Below the pieces are notes generated by a model, which saw nothing but the letters and a program-made list of their open reading frames with translations, did no database searches and was not told the origin of the DNA. A stretch of DNA of 64,000 bases from Amanita rubescens (taxonomy: Eukaryota; Basidiomycota; Agaricomycetes; Agaricales; Amanitaceae), in contig WION01000013.1 of the NCBI GenBank assembly GCA_015039365.1, positions 620,001 to 684,000 on the forward strand. The letters run 5' to 3'. Below, piece by piece: positions 1 to 10,656 of this stretch; positions within the stretch are counted from its first letter, which is position 1; the number at the start of each line of letters is the position of its first letter. A program made the translations under genes and the position numbers.

Positions 1-1821
1 GAACCTGCAAATTGTACCTCACCAACATCATCATCATCACCAGCCATTGGTAAAGCCTCAGTCGAGGCGAGTCGTCAAGGGGCCTATTTTACTGTACGTT
101 TCTTACGCCACAGTTCGAGGACGTTGCTGATGTACGACAATAAACAGGTTTGTCGGGCCACCGGGAACGGGCAAGACCTCGCTCGGTCAATCCATAGCCA
201 AAGCGCTTGGGAGGCCGTTCCAGCGCATCTCATTGGGCGGCGTGAGGGACGAAGCTGAGATTAGAGGTCATAGACGGACGTATGTCGCCAGCGGGCCTGG
301 GTTGATTGTGCAAGCGCTGAGGAAAGCTGGGAGGCCAGACCCCGTCATGTTGCTGTGAGTGACGTCACAATGGGCGTGGATCATTCATTGACTCAAGTCG
401 TACGATATAGGGACGAGATTGACAAGATTGGGCAGAGTAATTTCCATGGTGACCCTGCCGCTGCGTTATTGGAAGTGTTGGATCCTGAGCAGAATCATAC
501 GTTTAATGTAAGAGCGTCGTTTATATTATCTCAAAGAGTGGAATTGGTCTAATACAATATCGCTAATTAGGATCATTACATCAATGTACCGATCGACCTC
601 AGTCAAGTCCTTTTCATATGTACTGCGAACACTCTCGACACCATCTCTGCGCCGCTTTTGGACAGATGTGAGGTGGTACAACTTTCTGGTACGTAGGTAT
701 TCTTTCGAACGAAATCCCCGTTTATTCATGCAACTAATTAGGTTATACACATGACGAAAAGATGCACATCGCGCGAAGGTTTTTGTTGCCAAAGCAGCTG
801 AAAGCAAACGGGCTGAACGAGGATCATTTTGCCATTACGGAGCCCGCTTTGCTGCATATCGCCACGCGGTATACGAGAGAAGCTGGTGTTCGCAGTCTCG
901 AGCGCGCCATTGGTGCCGTTGTTCGGTATAAAGCTGTGGAATGGTCAGATTCTATTGACGCGTTCAATGACCATCAGCCCGAGCCAAGCTCCAGTTCAAA
1001 CCCAAGTCCGGAGCAAGGAGGTACTATCGTTGTTTCCGGCGGGAGGAAGAGAGAGTATAAGCGGGTCGTGGAAGAACACGAGCTTGAGAAGGTTCTCGGA
1101 ATTGCGCGGTGGGATGGGGAAGAGAAGGAACGAGAGGAACGGCGAGGGGTCGTCTACGGTCTCGTTGTGATGGGCCAGGGCGAAGGCGGTATTCTGCCCG
1201 TCGAGACGATTGCGGTTCCGGGGACTGGGAAGCTAAAGTTGACCGGGAGCCTTGGGGATGTGATCAAGGAGAGCGGAGAGCTCGCGCTCAGCTGGCTCAA
1301 GATGCACGCGTATGATTTGTGCATTACGGATACGCGGTTGCAGGATCCGCTCAAGGTTCCTGAGGCGTTCGATGTGCATTTGCATTTGCCTGCTGGGGCT
1401 CAGAAGAAGGATGGGCCTAGTGCGGGGGTGGCGATGGTTTGTGCTTTTGTGAGTTTGTTGACGGGGGCGTGTGTGTCGCCGAGTGTGGCGATGACGGGTG
1501 AGGTGCGCGTTTCTTTCTTTGCTTGTTGCTTTGGGATTGATTCAAGGGTGTGTGTGTGTGTAGATTTCGCTGAGGGGATATGTTACGCCTGTGGGCGGGA
1601 TCAAGGAGAAAGTGCTGGGTGCACACAGGGCGCAGATGACCAAGGTGATTTTGCCCTGGGGAAACCGGAAGGATGTGGAACACGATGTGGCGCTGGAGAT
1701 TCAAAACGAGATGCAGTTTGTGTTTGTGAAGACGGTGAGAGAGGCTTTAGATGCTGCGTTTGGCAAGAACAAGTTGGCGTGGAGGAGGGGAGCTGTATTG
1801 TTGGAGAGTGCGAGGCTATAG
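1..1821 (+). CDS. Peroxisomal-type Lon protease (3' part, 5' end outside window)
   Basis: ATP-dependent serine protease of the Lon family, whose peroxisomal members degrade damaged matrix proteins. Six exons are read: 2-93, 148-354, 411-507, 571-688, 742-1502 and 1564-1821, all with GT...AG introns of 53-64 bp and consistent phases. The AAA+ part shows Walker [10 protein letters not shown], the motif [19 protein letters not shown] and Walker B-region DEIDKIG. The protease part shows the catalytic Ser in [11 protein letters not shown] and the catalytic Lys in [13 protein letters not shown]. The last residues are ESARL, so the C-terminal tripeptide ARL fits the peroxisomal PTS1 consensus; mitochondrial Lon lacks such an end. 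The Lon N-terminal domain and start codon lie upstream of the window. A CAT repeat near position 30-50 encodes a short His run in the linker before the AAA+ domain. No lesion is seen. Confidence 0.93.
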
Positions 1822-2080
1822 TTGGCGGCATGTTTTTTTTTGGTTTTTTTCATCGCTATATTGGCTATATATACTTAACTCGTACTAGTAGTGTAAGCTG
1901 TATTAGTTGTAACTATTACCGCCACAGAACACCTGTGGCAGCGGCGTTGTACTCTTTTTTGATACGATTATGGTGGCCTGATGGAATCGTCGGCGGAGAT
2001 AACTGGCAGTCAAACGACGATAGTTTCCAAATGAGGAATGTGCTGGAAGTCACGGCTTCGCCAATACCCTCCACAGAGCC

Positions 2081-2877
2081 ATGTTTTTCATTGTACGTCC
2101 TGTTCCAAATCTTACTATTACCTCGCGGCCTCACTACCACAGAAAGAGCTCACGCACACAATCCTCCTCCATCCGTCTTATTTCGGCCCGCGCATGCTCA
2201 ACTACCTCGAAAACAAACTCTATTCCGACGTTGAAGGGACATGTTCTGGACAGTTCGGCTACATTATAGCCGTTGTCTCTATTCTGGACATTGGAAAGGG
2301 CATGGTGCTTCCAGGGACGGGACAGGCAGAGTTTGTGACCCGTTACCGCGCTATCGTCTTCAAGCCGTTCAAAGGAGAGGTCGTAGACGGCGTGGTGAAC
2401 AATGTTAGCAAGGTGCGTCTACTACAATCGATAGCCCGCTGCTTTGGTTGTCTAACATGGAATGTCAATCGCAGATGGGTTTCTTCGCGGACGTGGGGCC
2501 TCTAAGCGTATTCGTATCACATCAGGTACACAACACATCCTTCAACAACACTCAGGACGACATCTGACTTGTTGAATAAAGCTCATCCATCCTGACATGC
2601 GGTTCGACCCAAATTCCAATCCACCGTCTTTTGCATCCGATGAACAGGTGAGTATTCTCACATGTCCGGTCGGGCTCACCACCCTGATAGCATTTCCCGT
2701 CGTAGATCATCGAGAAAAACACCAAGGTACGACTAAAGATCGTCGGTACCCGGGTTGATGCCACGGAAATTGTATGTCCTCGTTGGCCTCTCTTCACTTC
2801 ATCCATCCTGACAATTTTCCGTCTATTAGTTCGCAATTGGTACTATCAAAGAAGACCATCTTGGAGTCATTGAATAG
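2081..2877 (+). CDS. RPB7: RNA polymerase II subunit RPB7 (intact copy)
   Basis: Rpb7 pairs with Rpb4 as the stalk of RNA polymerase II. Six exons are 2081-2092, 2143-2412, 2475-2525, 2582-2647, 2706-2771 and 2830-2877, giving 170 residues, the usual family length (171-172). The first exon is only 12 nt (MFFI). Recognisable blocks are [54 protein letters not shown] and [19 protein letters not shown], matching both the N-terminal RNP-like fold and the C-terminal OB fold. The acceptor before exon 4 is AAAG rather than the usual pyrimidine-AG. The gene starts 260 bp after the Lon stop, same strand. From position 2095, inside intron 1, onward it is duplicated in inverted orientation at 13803-14883; only this copy has exon 1 and the TAG stop. 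Confidence 0.95.
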
Positions 2878-3152
2878 AATCGTTGTTTTGCGCGCTGTTT
2901 TTTTTGCCAAGATTTTTGTCTACGTGTACGACACCGGCAATCTCAGTGCCCAGAGGATAGGTGGAAGGCTGGATCATGGGTTGTACTATAGCCCGGGGCA
3001 AGTCTGTTGCTTATGGCCGTAACGGTCCTTACCGGACAAAATGTACTTATTTGAAGGAACTTGAAGTTGACTAGCCGATGCTCATTATACGTCCAACTAT
3101 TTGCTTACCTTCCGTCACTTGGAGAGGCAGGAGGAATGGCAGTGTCACGCGA
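2095..3152 (+). repeat. Segmental duplication D1, copy A (RPB7 body and 3' flank)
   Basis: This stretch is nearly identical by eye to the reverse complement of 13803-14883. It begins just after the GT of RPB7 intron 1 and runs about 275 bp past the RPB7 stop. Matching landmarks include the full intron series and the 3'-flank string around AGGCAGGAGGAATGGCAGTG. Copy A has the complete gene, so it is taken as the donor. The 2878-3216 tail holds no gene that I can see. Confidence 0.9.
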
Positions 3153-3506
3153 CATATATTGATGAACTCAATTTCCAAAACAATTGAAGTATGACAGAGG
3201 AAGCGCAGATAAGCATACGCTTGAAACCGCTAGGAGGGGCCGTTGGATGATTTGTCCATGGATCTAAAAGTCGTCAGAGGCTCAGAGCTATTCCGACGTG
3301 CTGTCGGATCTGTCACATAGAGTTTCCGGGCAATGTTTGTACTATGTACCAGACGATGCAGCCAGATGAAGGCGGAGGGCTGGCAAGTGATTTATGAGCT
3401 GGTCTAAGCTGGTACGTGCGGGAATACTACTTTCAATTCGATCCTGCAACTATCAAGGGAGGAAACTGATTTTGGGCTGTCCACCGTACAAGATGATGGT
3501 GATGGT

Positions 3507-3925
3507 TAAGAATATTTTGTTCGTTAGTAATTGAAGCCCGCCTTGAAGAATTGATCCCTGTTCGCTAGGCTCCCTGTATTGTCTCGGGAATATGGCAGCA
3601 AACTAAACGACACTGGCCTACCATTGGGATCCACGACTGTGCGATTAATGTTTGTTATACGCTCGAGCATTTCTCCCGAGGAACCTGAAATACAGTTAGA
3701 ACGGAACGAAATGGTCAAAGGCATTACTTAATGATACTTACCAGACGCTGATATTCCCCAAGTTCTAGTGCGATAGCTGCGACATCGGATGCCAGAGCGG
3801 CGAACTCATTAAGAGCCCGGCTCTGCGTGTAACTTAACGAGCGCAGCAAATACCCGTCATTCCCAGGGTGTACTAAATCCGTCTGCGGCACGGTCACTGC
3901 GCTTATAACGAATAATGTCGTCGAA
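3507..3925. repeat. Inner block of D2 inverted relative to the other copy (copy A)
   Basis: Within the inverted repeat D2, this block of about 420 bp reads in the same direction as 21009-21441, whereas both flanks read in opposite directions. The junctions are visible: copy A has GATGGTGATGGT followed by TAAGAATA at the left and GTCGTCGAA followed by AATGCTG at the right, and copy B shows the same outer flanks with the block turned round. The block encodes, on the minus strand, a peptide ending ALELGEYQRL that I cannot place confidently. Confidence 0.8.
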
Positions 3926-4475
3926 AATGCTGTCCGTTTCCTGCAAGAACAAGAGACGAAGAACCCGCACGAAGAGGACAGACCCTTTACGGCCTCGTTC
4001 CAGATCCACGTATACCGCAAGAAATCCTGTTGCCCACCAACGTCGCATGTGAGTGCGCTTCACAGACTACTTTGTACGTTCTTATTGAATTTGTCCAGGG
4101 TGCCTCGTCCTGTACCTTGTATGAAAATGGATGCACCCTCTGTAGCTCTTTCGTGAGACAAGGGGGAATCCTCCCAACAATCCAATATGTCTTGTCCATC
4201 TCGATGAAGCAGGAAGAATGTACAACTCGAATACATAGGCAACCTGTGGGATAGTGAAACGGTGGAAGAATTTACCGACACCTGAAGAAGCGCAAACCTA
4301 ACATGTCACTTCGAGGCTCAAGCTGACTCGGCGCGTGAAGGACATCTTTCAGTGAAGGGCGGTGACATCATGGCGCGGAGTCCGGGTATCATATACCAAG
4401 GGGAAAGCATCTACTATCACTTCGACAACGCAAGTTGCTCTCTATACCAGTGCAGTGACCGCGTCGCAGATGAAT

Positions 4476-5100
4476 TTAGCGCCCTGACAACAATGCCGTG
4501 TTGGCTTGGCTCGCTTGTGATGGATGCAGTTGGAGATCTGGCGTAAACTTCTCAGAAATCGGGACACGAGGACGTTTAACAGGAGTCTGTTCTTCCTTAT
4601 TCCGTAGTTTCAAAAGCAGGACGGCGTCATTTCCGACAATGTCATCCTCTGGGGCGACACGATTCTTGTGTTTAGAACCGGCAGTCTCCAGATCATTTGC
4701 AAACGACGCTTTGCTCTCCTTTCGTGACGTCGCGATTATTGTCATCTCATTGAGCGTTTCTTCTTCCACTCTCTTGGGCGCTCTTAGATTAGCTCCATTT
4801 CCCCCCTTCTTCCTTCGCGAGGCATTGACGGACAGCGCCCACCGTTCGTCGTAGAGCGAGACTAGATGGAGCGGCGCGCGCGCGTCACCCCGGTTCCACT
4901 TTCTTCTTTCCCAATGCGCCTATTCTTTTGACGCCTGCTCTTGCTGCCAGCCGCCTCCATAATTCTTTATCCTTTTTGCTCCACGACGACGAAGTTTTCT
5001 TGGAAGCGCGCGACTCAGAAGGGGCCGGAGCTATCTTTCCTTCCTCCTGGTCAGATGCGTTGCGACTGACACGCGATGTATCCTCGTCTTCATGATCTAT
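4476..5100 (-). pseudogene. Charged low-complexity relic (D2 copy A)
   Basis: Short minus-strand frames rich in Lys, Arg, Glu and Ser (for example SRKESKASFANDLETAGSK) correspond to a longer set of frames at 19128-20258 in D2 copy B. No domain is recognised. Frames are broken and differ between the copies, so I treat it as the decayed coding part of a disordered protein or as simple low-complexity sequence. Confidence 0.35.
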
Positions 5101-5251
5101 CCCAACGACCCGATTTTTTTTTGTGACCGTGCGTCCTCGCTTCGACGCACCAAGAAGGTTCTCTTGATTGAGGACTTCCTCCCCAAGGTAGACTTCCCGG
5201 ACATTTTAGCCATGTCAGTGTCAGACATGCAGGTCAGTAAAGTCATCTATC

Positions 5252-6081
5252 TCACCGCTGTATGTTATTGTTGGCTAGCTTCCATATCAACATCTTCATC
5301 GTGTCCAACTCGTCGTTCACTCCCTTCAAGAGGACAGTCTGATTCCGAACAGTGATTCCCTGTTCGAACAACTTCCGAGCAGCCACCTCCGTGACCCACG
5401 TAATTTCTTGCGGGTGGTTGAAGTGGGTATGCAAGGCGGTCGTCTTACCCATTGATCGTGCGTCGTTTGCGATCTTTGTGAGGGCATCCATCCACTCATG
5501 GTTGTGGGGGGTCGAGAGAAGCCGCGTCCCAATCACTGGTACTGGAGGTAGTAGGCATCGCCACCTGACACTACGATGTCATTGAGAGCAGGGGTGTCTT
5601 CGATGTATCGAAACACTTTCTCCCAGCGACGTCGAGCAGGAGGGGATGGAGCCTTGCTGATGGTGACTGTCCGGGCTCCTACGCCGTAGGATCTCGTACT
5701 AGAACGTGAAGTTCATCAATTAGGAACATTCGACGGTCCCATGTGCACTTGTCAGAAGCGACAATAAACTGGACAAACTGAGGTTGCTGTTACATTTACT
5801 AGTCAGGAAAATCTTGAAGCCGAAGAGAAATGGCAAGAGAACCTAAAAATAGAGCCTTAGTGGGATATCTGTGCACATTGCACAAGGCCAGGGACGGGAA
5901 AGTCTTGGATCTCGTGCAAGGAATCCAACGAAAGTTTGGGGTGATCTGGCTTCAGTGATGACTTGAGGGGAATAAACTGGTTTCTGAGAGGATCCATGAG
6001 GACACGAGACCAGTCGACGAGACTGAGATATGCGGCGTTCAGACGACCGGCTCCATCACATTGGCAATGAAATCGTCCCAA
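5252..6081 (-). pseudogene. Lysine-2,3-aminomutase-like (KamA family) relic, copy A
   Basis: The family are radical-SAM, PLP-dependent aminomutases. Visible blocks in order are LVDWSRVLMDPLRNQFIPLK, then TVTISKAPSPPARRRWEKVF and DIVVSGGDAYYLQ, then WMDALTKIANDARSMGKT, HTHFNHPQEITWVTE and GITVRNQTVLLKGVNDE. The cluster region reads CTWDRRMF where the family has CxxxCxxC, so the second and third cluster cysteines are replaced by Arg and Phe. A frame break follows YYLQ, and the stretch between GTRLLS and HNHEWMDA is missing family sequence. Nothing of the family is seen after NNNIQ. The 5' part is cut off at the duplication edge near 6126. The same lesions occur in copy B (17952-19122). Confidence 0.75.
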
Positions 6082-6304
6082 GTCTGGATATGCTGCAGTT
6101 CTGGGGGTGTTGTGACATCGTGGGCCAATGCCAGTTTTTTCTTATCATCCAACTGCAAACTCGGCCTCACCGCTAACCTTTCAGGACATCGCGCATACAT
6201 GTTGTACATGTCACACCCAGTGTCACTGACGTTACGTTACCTCGAGCGCAGATCTGAAACGGCCAGCTTCAACGCCTAGCACGAATCCAATACCAACGAA
6301 GAAG

Positions 6305-9176
6305 ATGCACCTTGAAGTGCAGGACATATTCGGTGGTGACGAAGGCAAGAACCATGCTGCCGATGAGGTATTGCGTCAAAGCTATTTCGAAGTAATATTT
6401 GACCACTTGGCCACAAACTGTCGCATGTTATCGAAACTCCAGTTGGTGGAAAGTGGCATCAAACTTGTGATCTCGAAAGTCCATACCATACGTTGGCCAG
6501 GCGATGATGTTATTTTACGCGAATTGGATAATACCGCTGGTTTTCGTGATTCTATATTGGAGTGCTTCGAGACGAGAAATTACAGGGGTATCAGAAATTT
6601 AGTAGGTCTGTGGTTTCCTTGCGGAGTTGACTCATGTGCTCATGCGTGACATCTCAGCTTCTCTCCAGAAAGATGCTGTCACTGAAGGTATGAGCACCTT
6701 CATTAGCTAGTAGATCCTTACGGCTCGGCTCATTGATGCAATTACTGTGAAAGCATGGGAACGGCCATACGTAGGGAAAGCGCATATATGCCTCTATAAA
6801 GTGATAGAGGCACATCGAAAAAGTTACAATGTATACGGACGCATCTTGCCCGTTGTTCAGTCCTCTGGGGCTGGGAAGTCGCGAATGGTTGACGAATTGT
6901 CTAAGGAGCACCTCGTAATCCCCATAAATCTCCGACCCGAGAGAGAAAGGGGTGGGTCAACCTTTGTCAAACCTTGAACCTATCATTACTGCTCGTTTTA
7001 CAGGATTTCCAGCGGCAGATCACACTGTCCGCGAATTCTTCGACAAGGACACTTCGCAGTGGGGGGTGTATACCCGATATGCGGCCTTCTTTACTGCTCT
7101 GTTTCAGCAACTCAAAATCTCTTTTGAAAATATCGACAGCGAGTTGGCAAAACACAATATTGAGACGACGGATTCTACTGCATCCAAGTTTCGTTTTCTT
7201 ATGACGCAAGCTCAGACCTATGATGCACCAAATGAGTATCGGAAGGTGTTCTATGAGAAAGTTTGTCAAAAAGCTGAAACTGTAAGTAGCTGAATCTATA
7301 CAATTCTGGACTCATATTGTATCCCCTGTAGCTATGGTTCTTGGACCAACGGAAGGACGAGCCCATGACCGGAGGTGTGCGATACATTACATTATCCTTC
7401 CTTCAAAGCAATTGATGATTAACAAGGTGAAGGACTATTGGATGTATATCGAGCTGCTAAAGACCTGGTTCGTTTCCTCGAGCCATCAATGGCCGACGAG
7501 CAACTTAAATTTCTTCCACCCGTTATCATCCTCGCATTCGACGAAGCTCACCAGCTCACCGAGGTTCAAGGCAAAGCGGAGGAACCATGGTCAAGATTCG
7601 GCGAGCTTAGACGTAACATCCGCAAACTGAGGTCCCTTCCAATTCCCTCCTTGTTCATTTCTACAGTTAGCAAAATATCTGACTTTACGCCTGCACCGAA
7701 GCAAGATATGTCAGCGCGAATAGTGAATGAAGAGCTAACTCTATCATCCCCCTTTACCGAACTTGGATTTGATCAACTACTCAAGGCGTCACCAATAAAA
7801 GAAAACACAATAAACATACAGCATGCAGCTACAGATCGCGTTATGTGTCGATTTGGTCGTCCTCTGTTTGTTGCAACATTCAATTCTCTGTTCTTCTTAC
7901 TAATGAGATCCAGTTTTGGCACGCGCTTCGATCATGGAAAAGGAGAGGCTCGGAATGAAATTGTCGATTTTGCAGCATCAAAACTTATTTGTGGACAGTC
8001 CGGGAATATACCGACCGGGCTTGATGATGATCAAAAGCTCGGTATGAAGAATCATCTGACTCGATTTGTTCTCGTCTGATCAATATTCTGTTTTTCTTAG
8101 CTTGTATGGCTGTCCGCCTTGCATTGGAATTCAATTCCACGACGTTGAAATCTCGACAACGAGAGCACTTACAAGTTGCGAAGCACATGCGCATCTGCAT
8201 CAAGGTTAATGATGGTTTTGAAACGATTGTGTCAGTCGCTGCCTCCGAGCCGATCTTGGCCGAAGGTGCTCGACGCCTCATGTCCAATCCTAAATTTAAC
8301 CTGCCTGCATCGTTGCTTCGCGAACTGCAGACGCCAGGTTTAGACAAAGGCACTCGAGGAGAGCTTGTGTGCCTCGTTCTGCTCTTGCTTGCATGCGACA
8401 AGGCAGTCGCAGCCACAGCCACACGTGCCTTTCCTGTCTGCGAATTCTTCAAAAACCTGCTGAACACCGATCACTATGCGGAGCTCTTGGAAGCAGAGCC
8501 GACTAGACAAGACAATGTGGAGTCGAGTTTTCAAAAGACATTTGCCGATTCCAAGATTTACTTTAACCATTTCATCAAGATACACGATCCTCGTGTGGTG
8601 AATCGAAAATACTTATGGATGTTAATCGCTCGTGGAGCAGCAGTACTTTGCGCCAACAATCAAGCCGACATCGATATTGTGGTGCCGTTCACTTATTCCG
8701 ATGCCAAGCTTGGACGAAAGAACGTTTCTGCCATCTTAATCCAGGTGAAAAATGACCGAAAATTTTCAACAACGCCGATACGTTGGTTGTTCGATGGGAT
8801 GAATCCTTTCTTCGTCGGTTTGTTTGATCATTCAGATGAACCGCTGCCCGTGATACGGATGGTTTTTGCATTGTCCTCTGCAAAGCCTGGTGTTACAATC
8901 ATGGAACCAGAAGGGAGCCGAAAAGCCAAAGAAACGAAAGCAAAGAAGTCACCACGGTACACGTCCTATGATATCTGGTGTGCTGGAGCTTTTGCGGAGA
9001 CGTTCGCAGTGATCAACGAGATCGAGGAAGAAGTGTACAAACAGCTACTCAAAGTATGCAACAAATTTCCACAGTCATATGAATCAAATATGGTAGGTGT
9101 GAATCACTGGGGCGCATTTGAAGTTACAGAGGAGGGTGCAGATGAAGGGATGGACGAGTATGATTATGAAGATTGA
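6305..9176 (+). CDS. Crinkler-like P-loop NTPase fused to a REase-fold nuclease domain
   Basis: The exon chain reads 6305(or 6252)-6587, 6658-6687, 6754-6951, 7004-7281, 7332-7374, 7427-8041 and 8101-9176, with phases that fit. An STP-rich linker (PASTPSTNPIPTKK) precedes MHLEVQDIFGG. The NTPase shows Walker A SSGAGKS and Walker B VIILAFDEAHQL. The C-terminal domain shows IDIVVPF followed by ILIQVKND, the D...QxK arrangement of PD-(D/E)xK nucleases. This architecture matches the NTPase plus REase cores described for Crinkler effectors and their fungal relatives, so a DNA-targeting role in the nucleus or in inter-strain conflict is inferred, not shown. No ubiquitin-like Crinkler header is found: the frame closes upstream of 6251 and the D2 duplication edge lies at 6126, so the N-terminus may be lost or unrecognised. 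The C-terminal tail is acidic. A truncated relative lies at 58404-59051. Confidence 0.8.
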
Positions 9177-10656
9177 AATGTTGTAGCTGTACATCCAGAC
9201 TCCTGCCCAATTGTTACACATCATTCTGTGTCGCGATCGCTGCCTCTCCCATCCCAACACCTGCCTCTTCCCCTTCCCGCTCGTTTGCAAGGCCTTTAAT
9301 CGCATCGGAACTCTACCATAGCAACCAACGCCGAGCTCCAACGCACCGTCCGGGACAATCGCGAGATCTCCTCTTCATCCGCTGTCTCGTCCTGTAAGCA
9401 CGCACAAAAAAACTCTCGGAATTGGAAACCTTTGTACAATTACGATTTCGAAGCTCGGCCTGCAGTCTGCTGTCATGTCATACCAATTTCTGATTGTTGC
9501 ATTGTGAAAACGGTGAATACGCATGCACACGACTATTGGCAACAAAAAATTTCACCATCTGTCAGAACGCCGTCTGGTCTACACCCTGGGTACCGTATTG
9601 CTGATTACCCACCGCAATCGTTATCCAGCTGATTCATAGGGCTGCCACATTGAGCCATGTTGACAGGAATAGATTTGAAAAGCATTCTTATAGCACATAT
9701 GCGTGCCCTGCTATGAACAGGTGGTAAGCAGTTGAAGGGCTGTACCAAGATCGGCAGCGCAAAGACGGCAGCGGTTCTGGCCAGACCTCAGATAGATCGA
9801 AGGGTCTGAGGCGCGGAAAGAATAATGGTCCGCCCCTTTACAACTATAAAGTTCATGCCGAACGGAGCTTACACTCCACTTTCATTGTTATCATTCATAC
9901 TAGCTCACCGCGCTCACCGGTCACTATACTTCGAACGGCATCATCAAACAGATGCTCCGTAATGTCAACCACAAATATGCAGCAGGCTGACGTACTGGCG
10001 GCGACCATGTGCTTGGTACATAATCAATTCCTCCTAGGGATATGTGGTCCCTCGCGCAGCAAGTGTTTGACACACGACAGGGAATGAATGGCTGGTAACC
10101 AACGTGGCGATGCTATTGTACGGTGCCCATAGCACAACAACAATGAAGCATGAATATATTGCATGGAGACTCAGGTATAGTCACGATCCAGCATCCTGTC
10201 AGGATGAGTGCTTATGGGGTTTGGACGACGAAAGTGTTGATTGGTGCACATATTTAGACTCGCCATCGAGTGATAAACGAGAGACAGGATCCTTGAATGG
10301 TCACAAGTACCGTTTACTTCTTAACACAGATCATGTTTGCAACACTTTCATTGTCATCGTTTCTGGCGCTGATCCACCAACCAGAAGGTCAATCGGGTAT
10401 AATGGGACACGAATATGAATATGTACTGCTGACTCACTGCGACCAAGCATGTACTAGTCAAGGATTAAAATATTAACCGGTGACATTACTATTTTTGCAA
10501 GACACAGCTCGGATCGGACCGCCAGTAATTAACGTTTGCATAAAGTTTGATTTGGAAAAAAGATACAAGATGCGTTATTCGATACAGCTAGGAATGCACA
10601 TGCACTGCACTACAAATCCTAGGATTGCAAGATTCAGGTATAGATCCGGACCAAGC
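9177..10656. other. Intergenic, no gene seen
   Basis: Between the convergent Crinkler-like and permease genes. It contains only short frames without protein-like character. A small perfect hairpin stem (CCTCAGA/TCTGAGG) lies near 9788-9813. I see no RNA gene or repeat. Confidence 0.5.

Larger units (their letters stand above)
3217..6126. repeat. Segmental duplication D2, copy A (decayed genic segment)
   Basis: Reverse-complement match to 18242-21773. Shared landmarks are the aminomutase-like relic, a Lys/Arg-rich relic and a block encoding ALASDVAAIALELGEYQRL on the minus strand in both copies. The copies differ by many small indels and by an inverted inner block (see 3507-3925). The left edge follows D1 copy A after about 65 bp; the right edge cuts the aminomutase relic and abuts the Crinkler-like gene. 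Short open frames at 3524-4550 are not assigned to a family; none is long enough or clean enough to call a gene. Confidence 0.85.

Noticed and set aside
3724..4020. Possible ABC-transporter transmembrane fragment (minus strand, ALELGEYQRL block)
   Set aside because: Only loose resemblance; no nucleotide-binding domain or signature motif anywhere in either D2 copy.
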